In this document: positions 13,506-19,542 of the stretch, piece after piece
How the letters are laid out: each line of letters starts with the position of its first letter
How positions within the stretch are numbered: position 1 is the first letter of the stretch
NCBI RefSeq assembly: GCF_001647715.1
Contig: NZ_CP015602.1
Coordinates: forward strand, 1 to 30,116
Direction of reading: 5' to 3'
Length of the DNA: 30,116 bases
Source: Pseudomonas antarctica
Lineage (GTDB): Bacteria > Pseudomonadota > Gammaproteobacteria > Pseudomonadales > Pseudomonadaceae
The notes under the pieces: model-generated
What the model saw: the letters and a program-made list of their open reading frames with translations, nothing else
Database searches by the model: none
What the model was told of the DNA's origin: nothing
Made by a program: the position numbers and the translations under genes

Positions 13506-13903
13506 TGCTCAAGTTCATGCTGGACACCAACATCTGCATCTTCACCATAAAGAACAAGCCAGAGCATGTGCGTGAGGTGTTCAAAGCGCACCACGGCCAA
13601 CTGTGCATCAGCACTGTGACCTTGATGGAACTCATCTACGGCGCGGAAAAATCCTCTAACCCAGGGCGAAACCTGGCTGATGTGGAGGGCTTCGCAGCAC
13701 GGCTTGAAGTCCTGAAATACGATCAGGATGCGGCAGCGCACACAGGGCAACTGAGGGCAGAGCTTGCCAAAGCGGGTACGCCCATTGGTCCTTATGACCA
13801 CATGATCGCTGGGCACGCTCGTTCGCAAGGGTTGATTTTGGTGACCAATAATCTACGCGAATTTAACCGCGTGCCGGGTTTGCGCGTTGAGGATTGGGTG
13901 TAA
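13505..13903 (+). CDS. vapC: VapC-type PIN-domain ribonuclease toxin (second module)
   Basis: 132-residue toxin with all PIN acids present: Asp7 (FMLDTN), Glu42 (LMELIYGAEKS), Asp98 (GPYDHMIAGHARSQGL), and LVTNN..EFNRVPGL. It overlaps vapB2 by one base. The closest relative in this sequence is the VapC at 9319, similar over its full length (LDTNI, GAEKS, IAGHARS.GL, VTNN, EFNRV). The second stability module sits between the mob genes and the accessory operon. Confidence 0.93.
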   Translation: MLKFMLDTNICIFTIKNKPEHVREVFKAHHGQLCISTVTLMELIYGAEKSSNPGRNLADVEGFAARLEVLKYDQDAAAHTGQLRAELAKAGTPIGPYDHMIAGHARSQGLILVTNNLREFNRVPGLRVEDWV

Positions 13904-13930
13904 GAGGAAGGCGTCGTAGAAGCGAAGGAT

Positions 13931-13959
13931 GCCGGGGCATGGCTGTAACCATCCCCGGC
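13931..13959 (+). terminator. Hairpin after the second vapBC module
   Basis: GCCGGGG-C-ATGG and CCAT-CCCCGGC form an 11-pair stem with one bulged base and loop CTGTAA. No T run follows, so it may be a weak terminator or an RNA stabiliser between vapC and the next small gene. Confidence 0.4.
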
Positions 13960-13992
13960 GTGGAACACAACGAATCCTGAGAGGGAAAAATC

Positions 13993-14142
13993 ATGTCCGA
14001 GCATGAATATAACACAGTCCGAGGTTTGCCTATCTGCAAGCTGCTAGACCCTAAGTACCTGTATTTGCTGCGCAAGTTTGCCGGTGATTTGGCTCCACCA
14101 TGTGTGGCAGAAGCGTTGATAAAGTGCCTTGCACGCACTTAG
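13993..14142 (+). CDS. Small hypothetical protein (49 residues)
   Basis: Begins MSEHEYNTVRGLPICKLLDP, with the strong ribosome site GAGAGGGAAAAATC ahead of the ATG. It has two Cys-containing segments (LPICKLL and PPCVAEALIKCLAR). No membrane segment or known motif. It heads a run of four closely packed plus-strand genes ending at 14947, with 12 bases to the next ATG. The function is unknown. Confidence 0.6.
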   Translation: MSEHEYNTVRGLPICKLLDPKYLYLLRKFAGDLAPPCVAEALIKCLART

Positions 14143-14154
14143 GGGCCACAGGGA

Positions 14155-14334
14155 ATGGATAAGCGCAAAGACAATAATCCTCACCGCACAGCAGAAGCCA
14201 AAGGCGCGCTGGATGCGGAGAACCGGCGTCCATTATCAGAATGCCCCTACAAAGCCCCTCAGTTCAGAAACTCATGGCTCAGGGGATACCAGAAGGCCCA
14301 ACAACTCGACTTTTTTGAAGGGAACAACGGATGA
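14155..14334 (+). CDS. Rmf/CrpP-fold protein
   Basis: 59 residues. The pattern A.GA.DA..RRPLSECPYKAPQFRNSWLRGYQKAQQL aligns with ribosome modulation factor (A..G..A...GR....CPY......WL.GW..A) and with the related plasmid-borne CrpP family. Rmf dimerises ribosomes in stationary phase. CrpP proteins were reported in Pseudomonas plasmids in connection with fluoroquinolone tolerance, a claim that is debated. I infer the fold, not the activity. GGGA lies close before the ATG, and the stop overlaps the next gene's start (ATGA). Confidence 0.7.
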   Translation: MDKRKDNNPHRTAEAKGALDAENRRPLSECPYKAPQFRNSWLRGYQKAQQLDFFEGNNG

Positions 14335-14543
14335 ACCTAGACCAATTTTTTCTAAAGACTGCCCCCTATGCTCTGTTGCTTGCGGGTGCGGTCTTTATGG
14401 CTTTAGTGGTTCTCGCATTTAAAGCCGAATCGGTCCTGTTTGGCTGCTGCGCGCTGTTTGTGATTGCCCCGGCGATTTTCATGGCGCGGATGGTCGGTGT
14501 TCGGCTGGCTTCCACCCAACCGCCTGAAAAGTTGAGCTTATGA
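14331..14543 (+). CDS. Small inner-membrane protein
   Basis: 70 residues with two strong membrane segments, about 12-31 (PYALLLAGAVFMALVVLAF) and 34-55 (SVLFGCCALFVIAPAIFMARM), and short polar ends. It overlaps both neighbours by four bases (ATGA at each junction), so its translation is coupled to the Rmf/CrpP-like gene and to the next gene. No family recognised. Confidence 0.7.
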   Translation: MNLDQFFLKTAPYALLLAGAVFMALVVLAFKAESVLFGCCALFVIAPAIFMARMVGVRLASTQPPEKLSL

Positions 14544-14947
14544 CCGAGACCCCTTATCGGTCCCGCGTGCCAACCGCTATGGGGCCATGGCCGCACCCGG
14601 CGCCAATGGTGCGTGCGCTCGGCGCGGGTTGGATGGACGCGGCCCAGGTGCAGCCTTGGGAGGATACCGATTCGCGCTTGCGCTACGTGGTGTACAGCCC
14701 TGCTTACCTAGGCTCGCTGCTGGTGTGCCGCTTCGACCTGTTCAGTCCGGCGCGCTGGTGGCATGAAGGTATGCAGGTCGGTGTCAGTGGCGTGACCCTT
14801 TGGCGGCTGGCCGTCAGTGCCGATCAGGACTTTATTGAGTTGGATAGCGCGCCGGTTGCTACGCCGCCGAATGCTGATGCCTTGGCGCAGCTGCTGCACT
14901 GGTGGGGCTGGTATCGTCGGCACAAGGGGCTTGATAACCCCGAGTGA
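14540..14947 (+). CDS. Hypothetical protein (135 residues)
   Basis: Tryptophan-rich soluble protein (WPHP, GWMDAAQVQPWED, RWWHEGM, LWRLAV, LHWWGWYRRHKGL) with no signal peptide and no motif I recognise. It is coupled to the small membrane protein upstream by an ATGA overlap. The codon use is GC-rich, unlike the type IV secretion genes, in keeping with a separately acquired accessory segment. Confidence 0.75.
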   Translation: MTETPYRSRVPTAMGPWPHPAPMVRALGAGWMDAAQVQPWEDTDSRLRYVVYSPAYLGSLLVCRFDLFSPARWWHEGMQVGVSGVTLWRLAVSADQDFIELDSAPVATPPNADALAQLLHWWGWYRRHKGLDNPE

Positions 14948-15006
14948 GCATCGAGCGGCGCCGCGACTGTGTTACCCATAACGAACTGAATAGAAAGGAA
15001 CAAACC

Positions 15007-15093
15007 ATGAATATCCCAAATTGGGCCATAAACGTATTCATGATGGCCGTGGTTATTGCCGGAGCGGTATGGGTCGTGCCGCACTTCCAATAA
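15007..15093 (+). CDS. Single-pass membrane micro-protein (28 residues)
   Basis: MNIPNWAINVFMMAVVIAGAVWVVPHFQ, nearly all one membrane helix. A proper ribosome site (AAAGGA, eight bases before the ATG) and an intrinsic terminator 19 bases after the stop support it as a real gene. The function is unknown. It could be the last gene of the 13993-14947 operon. Confidence 0.55.
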   Translation: MNIPNWAINVFMMAVVIAGAVWVVPHFQ

Positions 15094-15111
15094 CGCCGCT
15101 TATGTTCAATC

Positions 15112-15149
15112 GGGGGGTACACCCAGCTAGGGTGTGGTCCCCTTTTTTA
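15112..15149 (+). terminator. Intrinsic terminator
   Basis: A G/C-rich stem (GGGG-G-TACACCC / GGGTGTG-G-TCCCC with loop AGCTA), followed directly by a run of T residues. It closes the accessory operon. Confidence 0.75.
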
Positions 15150-15196
15150 TCACCCTTGGAAACCAACCCCCTATAGACTGGCATACCACACCCCGG

Positions 15197-15218
15197 CAGA
15201 CTGGTTTTACGCAGTCTG
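15197..15218. promoter_or_regulatory. Inverted repeat ahead of the ParC-like gene
   Basis: CAGACTG and CAGTCTG are perfect seven-base arms around an eight-base spacer. It lies upstream of the two small coupled frames at 15249 and 15314. A regulator site is possible, though no promoter boxes stand out. Confidence 0.35.
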
Positions 15219-15248
15219 ACCCCCTCCCCCGAACAGGAAGCGACCGCG

Positions 15249-15317
15249 ATGCACGTCCGTCAACAGATCGACCCCCAGTACCGCCTGCTGGAGCAACTGC
15301 CCAAGGTGGGGGCATGA
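15249..15317 (+). CDS. Possible leader peptide (22 residues)
   Basis: ATG with AGGAAG nine bases upstream. The frame MHVRQQIDPQYRLLEQLPKVGA ends in a stop that overlaps the next gene's start (ATGA). Such coupling suggests that it is translated and feeds ribosomes to the next gene. No independent function can be proposed. Confidence 0.4.
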   Translation: MHVRQQIDPQYRLLEQLPKVGA

Positions 15318-15565
15318 TTGGCGACGCGATTCAACTGGACTCCCTGGCGCACCTGATCAGCCAACACGCTATCCGTGAGGCCGTGGTAGGCCGGATCAAA
15401 GGCGATAACGCCATGTGGACGCTTTCGGTGCGCCTCGGTGGACCTACGGCGCGCTTGGTGCCGGTGCGCAGTCGCCGCGAGCCGTTGCGGATCTGGACCA
15501 GCTTAAAAGCGGTGGTCAAATTCGCGGATAAGGTCGGCTTGACCGCGTTTAACGTTGAGTTGTGA
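15314..15565 (+). CDS. ParC-like small protein (tentative)
   Basis: 83 residues. The stretch WTLSVRLGGPTARLVPVRSRREPLRIWTSLKAVVKFADKVGLTAFNVEL resembles small proteins annotated as 'ParC family partition-associated' on Pseudomonas elements, in which a beta hairpin is followed by R.F.SL..A...L...G...F.V. The resemblance is from memory and moderate. The start overlaps the preceding leader stop. It is transcribed toward the ArdC/DUF3560 gene. No catalytic motif. Confidence 0.65.
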   Translation: MIGDAIQLDSLAHLISQHAIREAVVGRIKGDNAMWTLSVRLGGPTARLVPVRSRREPLRIWTSLKAVVKFADKVGLTAFNVEL

Positions 15566-15944
15566 GGCATGGCCATGTCGTCAAGCGTGTGACACCTCTC
15601 CCGCAAAAGCCCCCCAAGCACAGCGCTTAACAGCTTACCCAAGCACGCCGGTTTCACCGGCGCTTGCAGCGCTGCGCCCTGCAAGAACCTGTGTTCATGT
15701 CGTCGGTGCCATTGGGGGGTTGCCTCGCTAAGTCCCCTTCACCTGCACTTGACGGTAGATCAGCCGGGGCACGTTTCAAGGGTCCGGCTACGCCCTACAC
15801 CCTCCCCCGTTCAGACTCGCTGCGCTCCCTTAGCTGCGGCCTCGTTTTCCGCCCTTGCAACGCACCTTTTCCGGCCAATCAACCTACGTGCTACGGCGAA
15901 GGGCACTCAGCGAAGCAAGGTTCACAACTCAGGCGGAAACCGAC
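15566..15944. other. GC-rich intergenic stretch with hairpins
   Basis: 379 bases with no supported gene. A hairpin GCCGG-TTTCA-CCGGC lies near 15648-15662, followed by GCGCTTGCAGCGC. The section 15811-15855 (CGTTCAGACTCGCTGCGCTCC) is pyrimidine-rich. Open frames that cross it have no ribosome sites. It is probably a long untranslated leader of the following gene. Confidence 0.5.
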
Positions 15945-17252
15945 ATGAATCACACCACACAGCAACATCAAAATCCGGCTCAAGCATCTAGCAAAGCAAG
16001 GGTTAACGGCGAACAGCCAACCCGCAAAGACCAGATGCAACAGCAAGCCCTGGAGAACGCCGTTACCGGCCAAAGCGTGGCGAACTTTCAAGCGATCTTT
16101 GAAGGGTTTGAGGCCATGGGGATTCCTGCCGATGCGATTAAACCGCGTGTCAACGTGTTCACGTTCAACGCCTGGAAAGCCCTAGGCCGGTCGGTCAAAC
16201 GAGGTGAACACGGGGTCAAAATCGTGACCGTGATCCCTTGCACCAAAAAAGACCCGGCGACCGGGGAGGACGTGCCGGTCAAAAAAATCAAAACCACAAC
16301 GGTGTTTCACATCAGCCAAACTCAAGCCCTGGACGACGAGCCAACCGACAAAGCCAGCGACCCCCTCCCTACCCCATCGGCCCCGGTGATCGAGGACGCA
16401 AGCCGCCCTGCCCCTGCTGTCGAAAGCGCAGAGGCACGGCCTTTGAATGCCTACGAACTGAAACTAGAGGCCCGCCGTGAGCGTTACGAAGACCTGGCCG
16501 CGAGCGCGAGCCAGGCCAGTGACGCCACGTATCGTAAAGCCCGTGATATGGCCTCTGTGATCCCGTTCGGCCAGCCTATTTTGGTCGGCCATCACAGCGA
16601 GCGCCGCGACCGCAATTATCGGGGCAAAATTCACACCACGTTCGGCAAGTCCTTTGCGCTTCAAGACAAGGCCAACCACTACGCCCGAAAAGCCGAAACG
16701 GTCGGTGCCGGGGGAATTTCGAGCGACGACCCGGACGCCGTGACCAAACTCACCGACAAGCTGGCCGGGTTGGAACGTTCGCAAGTACGCATGAAAGCCG
16801 CTAACAAGATCATCCGCAGCCAACAGACGACCGAGGGCAAGATTCTGGCGTTGGTGGCCTTGGGTTTTTCCGAGTCGAGTGCCGCCCAGGTACTGGAAAA
16901 AGACTTTGCCGGTCGCGTGGGGTTTCCGGCCTACGCCTTGGGCAATAACAACGCCGTCATACGCAGCACTAAACAACGTATTGAGCAGTTGATGGCCAGC
17001 CAACAGCGGACGACCGTTGAGCGCAAAAGCAACGGTTACACCTATCGGGAGGACACCGAAGAAAACCGCGTGATGTTCATTTTTGACACCAAGCCTGGCC
17101 CGGAAGCACGCAAACAAATCAGCTTAATCATGCAGGCCCATGGCTTTAAATGGAGCAGTACCCGCACCGCATGGGTTCGCAAGCTGAACAGCGCTGCTGT
17201 ATGGGGTGCCGAGCGAGTAGCGCAGAAGCTGGACGACCTGCCGCTGGTTTAG
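15945..17252 (+). CDS. ArdC-N / DUF3560 domain protein
   Basis: 435 residues. Residues about 28-100 (ALENAVTGQSVANFQAIFEGFEAMGIPADAIKP...AWKALGRSVKRGEHGVKIVTVIPC) resemble the ArdC N-terminal single-stranded-DNA-binding domain. That domain occurs in antirestriction proteins and plasmid primases. A Pro/Ala-rich linker (125-165) leads to a DUF3560 domain (about 175-290), with ASVIPFGQPILVGHHSERRDRNYRGKI as its characteristic core. The rest carries a small C-terminal domain (FKWSSTRTAWVRKL). The metalloprotease HExxH of full ArdC is absent. It may bind and shield incoming single-stranded DNA. Start chosen at the first ATG of the ArdC-like part. Confidence 0.8.
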   Translation: MNHTTQQHQNPAQASSKARVNGEQPTRKDQMQQQALENAVTGQSVANFQAIFEGFEAMGIPADAIKPRVNVFTFNAWKALGRSVKRGEHGVKIVTVIPCTKKDPATGEDVPVKKIKTTTVFHISQTQALDDEPTDKASDPLPTPSAPVIEDASRPAPAVESAEARPLNAYELKLEARRERYEDLAASASQASDATYRKARDMASVIPFGQPILVGHHSERRDRNYRGKIHTTFGKSFALQDKANHYARKAETVGAGGISSDDPDAVTKLTDKLAGLERSQVRMKAANKIIRSQQTTEGKILALVALGFSESSAAQVLEKDFAGRVGFPAYALGNNNAVIRSTKQRIEQLMASQQRTTVERKSNGYTYREDTEENRVMFIFDTKPGPEARKQISLIMQAHGFKWSSTRTAWVRKLNSAAVWGAERVAQKLDDLPLV

Positions 17253-17261
17253 CTTTATAGC

Positions 17262-17293
17262 GTTGTGAGGTTATGGCGCTCTAACCTCACAAC
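17262..17293. repeat. 12-bp inverted repeat at the head of the tandem array
   Basis: GTTGTGAGGTTA and TAACCTCACAAC with an 8-base spacer. The right arm is the start of the 8-bp tandem array. The element therefore shows the array unit in both orientations, as many operators of partition proteins do. Confidence 0.7.
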
Positions 17294-17354
17294 CTCACAA
17301 CCTCACAACCTCACAACCTCACAACCTCACAACCTCACAACCTCACAACCTCAC
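17283..17354 (+). repeat. parS: Nine tandem copies of AACCTCAC, putative centromere
   Basis: Nine exact head-to-tail 8-base units occupy 17283-17354 without a mismatch. Single inverted or degenerate copies (GAGGTTGTG) stand on both sides, including one just before the small partition gene at 17470. Position ahead of a ParA-type operon indicates a centromere-like site bound by the small DNA-binding protein, as with the direct repeats of other plasmid stb/par systems. Confidence 0.7.
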
Positions 17355-17361
17355 AACGTTG

Positions 17362-17460
17362 TAGCTTTATAAAGCTATGAAGTTAAAACTTCTTGAGGTT
17401 GTGGTTTCATGAAGCTATAGTGTTTTAAAGCTACAGCGTTATAGCTTCTTAACTTTACGA
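17362..17460. promoter_or_regulatory. Palindrome-rich operator/promoter region of the partition operon
   Basis: Contains the perfect 16-bp palindrome TAGCTTTATAAAGCTA (17362-17377), GAAGTT/AACTTC (17379-17392), and GAAGCTATA with its inverse TATAGCTTC (about 17411-17450). AGCTTTATA-type boxes recur. These flank the 8-bp array and precede the partition genes, so they are likely sites for autoregulation. Confidence 0.5.
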
Positions 17461-17469
17461 GGTTGTGAA

Positions 17470-17730
17470 ATGAAAGCTGCAAAAGGCGTAACAGACCTGG
17501 CCGCAACATTGAGTGCCGCCGCGAGCGCGCCACTGGTGGCATCTCCGGCCGCAAAAGCGGCGAAAAAGCCAGCGGGGGAGGGCGGAACCATGCAAATGAC
17601 ATTGCGGCCATCACGCAGCTTGTATGCCCGCTATGTCGGCCAAGCAGCCGAACGAAGCAAAGAGGAAGGGCGCAGCGTTTCGGTTCAAGAAATCATGCTA
17701 GAGGTGCTGGAAAAAGGGGTTAAGTCATGA
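17470..17730 (+). CDS. Small partition DNA-binding protein (ribbon-helix-helix type, tentative)
   Basis: 86 residues. An Ala/Lys-rich flexible N-terminal arm (1-38) precedes a compact domain (MQMTLRPSRSLYARYVGQAAERSKEEGRSVSVQEIMLEVLEKGV) with the strand-helix-helix order of ribbon-helix-helix proteins. This resembles the ParG/Omega layout. The partner ATPase follows with a four-base overlap (ATGA). It is expected to bind the AACCTCAC array and act as adaptor and repressor. GAGGT stands ahead of the ATG and is itself part of an array-like GAGGTTGTG. Confidence 0.75.
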   Translation: MKAAKGVTDLAATLSAAASAPLVASPAAKAAKKPAGEGGTMQMTLRPSRSLYARYVGQAAERSKEEGRSVSVQEIMLEVLEKGVKS

Positions 17731-18347
17731 GCAATCTGATTTTTATCGGCGGCCAAAAAGGCGGAACCACGAAGACAACAACAGCGCATTTGATGAGTCT
17801 AGGCGCGATTCTGAGGGGGCAACCAGCGGCGTATGTGCTGACAGACCCTCATAGAGTTCTAAAGCCCGAGGGTCGTCCTTATGGCGTGATGGACGGTAGG
17901 GACGGCGCCGATTTGGCGAAAATTATTACCGCAAGCAGCAATACCAAAAACGGCTGGTTGATTGTTGACGGCGGGGGAAACCGACCTGAGCTGGACATGG
18001 CAATTGCCGAACAAGCCGATCTAACCATTTTGCCCTTTAGGGGGTCGGAGGAAGATTTAGAAACCATTTCACGCGACCTGGCCGCAATGCCGAATGCTGT
18101 AGCGCTACCGTCTGCGTGGCCTACCAACAAGCACGCCCAGGACGCAGCGCAAAGGTTTATAGACGCACTGGAACAGGTTTATCCAGGGCGTGTCATTACC
18201 ACCCCCATCTATTTCGTGAACTCGGCCCTGGAGCTACTGGCTCAACGCTTAGACAGTCCATCGACGCCGGTACGTAATGCGGCTCGACGAGCGTTTTCTA
18301 TTCTCTCTGAGCGTCTAGAACGCACAATGAATCAGGCAAACAAGTAG
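17727..18347 (+). CDS. parA: ParA/StbB-type partition ATPase
   Basis: 206-residue P-loop ATPase that segregates plasmid copies. The deviant Walker A is IFIGGQKGGTTKTTT (Lys11 signature, Lys16). The Walker B area is GWLIVDGGGNRPELDM, and ADLTILPFRGSEEDLE follows. It is short, without the N-terminal HTH domain of larger ParA proteins, as in type Ib systems and StbB-like proteins. It overlaps the upstream gene start-to-stop. Confidence 0.9.
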   Translation: MSNLIFIGGQKGGTTKTTTAHLMSLGAILRGQPAAYVLTDPHRVLKPEGRPYGVMDGRDGADLAKIITASSNTKNGWLIVDGGGNRPELDMAIAEQADLTILPFRGSEEDLETISRDLAAMPNAVALPSAWPTNKHAQDAAQRFIDALEQVYPGRVITTPIYFVNSALELLAQRLDSPSTPVRNAARRAFSILSERLERTMNQANK

Positions 18348-18400
18348 CAAAGTGTTTGCGCTCCAGCTCATCCAAACGCCGAATAGGGCAGGGAAAGAAT

Positions 18401-18724
18401 ATGAAACTGATGCTCGCAGTAGCTTTGATGGTGGTCGGTTCGGTCGCTCATGCAGCAGCCGATACAACCTCAGGTGTTGAAATGTTGATGCTCAACAAGA
18501 ACCCTCAGCCGTCGATTGGCGACCGGATCGCGCTTCAAGAGGTTAGCGGTAATAAGTGCCGTTTTTATGGCAAGGTCGCTGGAGTTGTTGGAAGTCAGAG
18601 TTTGGAAATCGTCATCAATCGCAAAACGTGCGCTGATGGTGTAACGCGGGGAGCTAATTTGGTTGTGCCACTGCGGCCCGGTTCGGATTATGGCAGCGAA
18701 GCGGTCATAGGCTATCCGGCTTGA
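18401..18724 (+). CDS. Small exported protein, function unknown
   Basis: 107 residues with a clear Sec signal peptide (MKLMLAVALMVVGSVAHAAA) and a beta-rich mature part containing two Cys (GNKCRFYGKV and NRKTCADG) likely to form a disulfide. AGGGAAAG precedes the ATG. It lies 53 bases after parA and before a plus-strand hairpin terminator. I do not recognise a family. Location suggests a periplasmic accessory of the plasmid. Confidence 0.75.
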   Translation: MKLMLAVALMVVGSVAHAAADTTSGVEMLMLNKNPQPSIGDRIALQEVSGNKCRFYGKVAGVVGSQSLEIVINRKTCADGVTRGANLVVPLRPGSDYGSEAVIGYPA

Positions 18725-18833
18725 GTAGGGCGTACCGGCACACCGACAAGCCAGAAGGCTTTAAGGTGTCCGTAGGCGCTTTTGAGCGCTATGGACAAAA
18801 CAGCCATCCTTTGCCATTCGGAAGCTTAGAAAA

Positions 18834-18862
18834 CGCCTACAGCGTGACTGTAGGCGGTCATT
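18834..18862 (+). terminator. Terminator of the partition/accessory operon
   Basis: CGCCTACAG, loop CGTGA, CTGTAGGCG, then GTCATTTTT. A perfect nine-pair stem with a T-rich tail on the plus strand. Confidence 0.6.
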
Positions 18863-18889
18863 TTTGTGCGTGTACAGTGTACAGCCAAA

Positions 18890-18917
18890 AAAAATGCCCC
18901 TGGCATAGCAGGGGCAT
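18890..18917 (-). terminator. Terminator of the long transfer operon
   Basis: ATGCCCCTG and CAGGGGCAT form a perfect nine-pair stem with loop GCATAG-like bases. Reading leftward it ends in a run of eight T. It is the first intrinsic terminator after the H-NS-family gene, the last gene of the minus-strand cluster. Confidence 0.7.
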
Positions 18918-18939
18918 GGCGAGTCTATCTCGGTGGGCA

Positions 18940-18989
18940 GATATCAAAATCGTCGCCGGCACACCAGGCCCGGGCGGGATTTTGATATC
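18940..18989. repeat. 12-bp inverted repeat GATATCAAAATC / GATTTTGATATC
   Basis: Perfect 12-base arms (18940-18951 and 18978-18989) enclose a 26-base G/C-rich spacer. It is too long and un-terminated for an ordinary intrinsic terminator. It may be a protein-binding site or the remnant of an inserted element. Confidence 0.6.
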
Positions 18990-19062
18990 AGGTTTCGACC
19001 TGGCCAGCCCTACAGATCCTGTCAGGCGATATCATTTTTACCAAACAAGCCGAGTTTGACGT

Positions 19063-19512
19063 TTAAACGTCGAGCCGTTGCTGATCGTCAGCAATCAAAA
19101 AATCCGCCAGGGAGCCGCCATTTTCAATGGCCTGCGCGATAGGCTTTGGCTTTCTGCCGACACCCGACCAATACTTAGTTTCGCCATCTTCGGTAAATTT
19201 ATATTTAGGTGCCCGCTTACTTTGAGGCTTGTTAGCAGACTTTCTTTTGCCGGTGGGAGATTCATTCCCAAGCAATTGGCCAATGTCGAACCCTTCGCTT
19301 TCAATCAGAGCCAGCAACTCTTGGCGCTTAACCTCGCGTGCCTCGCGTTCAACCTTTTCAGCGGCGTATTCTTCTTTACGTTCCTCAAGCGCTACACCTA
19401 ATTTTTCGTGCGCTTCCAGCAACAGCTCATAATCATTTTCGCGGACAAACGCACGGATGCTACGCACGTTAGACAGAACGCGCATAACTTCGTCGTAGGT
19501 GTTACTAGCCAT
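19063..19512 (-). CDS. hns: H-NS-family nucleoid protein
   Basis: 149 residues. The N-terminal coiled-coil oligomerisation part (VLSNVRSIRAFVRENDYELLLEAHEKLGVALEERKEEYAAEKVEREAREVKRQELLALIE) and linker lead to the DNA-binding domain APKYKFTEDGETKYWSGVGRKPKPIAQAIENGGSLADFLI. The GVGRKPKP loop corresponds to the QGR AT-hook-like motif. Plasmid H-NS proteins silence A/T-rich plasmid DNA and reduce the cost of carriage. GAGG stands eight bases before the ATG. It is last in the transfer operon, downstream of topoisomerase III and the Hha-like gene. Confidence 0.92.
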   Translation of the reverse strand: MASNTYDEVMRVLSNVRSIRAFVRENDYELLLEAHEKLGVALEERKEEYAAEKVEREAREVKRQELLALIESEGFDIGQLLGNESPTGKRKSANKPQSKRAPKYKFTEDGETKYWSGVGRKPKPIAQAIENGGSLADFLIADDQQRLDV

Positions 19513-19542
19513 AAATAACCTCAGACTCTAATGGTTTAAACA

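Larger units (their letters stand above)
18725..19062. other. Convergent intergenic region with terminators and inverted repeats
   Basis: 338 bases between the exported-protein gene and the H-NS-family gene, which point toward each other. It holds a plus-strand hairpin (18834-18856), a minus-strand terminator (18890-18917) and a long inverted repeat (18940-18989). A weak TTG-started frame spans it, but it crosses all these structures and is not convincing. Confidence 0.6.

Noticed and set aside
15664..15948. 94-codon plus-strand frame ahead of the ArdC/DUF3560 gene
   Set aside because: No ribosome site and a composition typical of translated non-coding GC-rich DNA.
16464..17117. 217-codon minus-strand frame opposite the DUF3560 gene
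   Set aside because: Long antisense frames are expected in GC-rich genes. The plus-strand product is the recognisable one.
17283..17354. CRISPR array
   Set aside because: The units are 8 bases and contiguous, with no spacers and no cas genes.
18721..19059. 112-codon plus-strand frame with TTG start
   Set aside because: It runs through two terminators and a long inverted repeat, has no ribosome site, and its product has no domain-like pattern.
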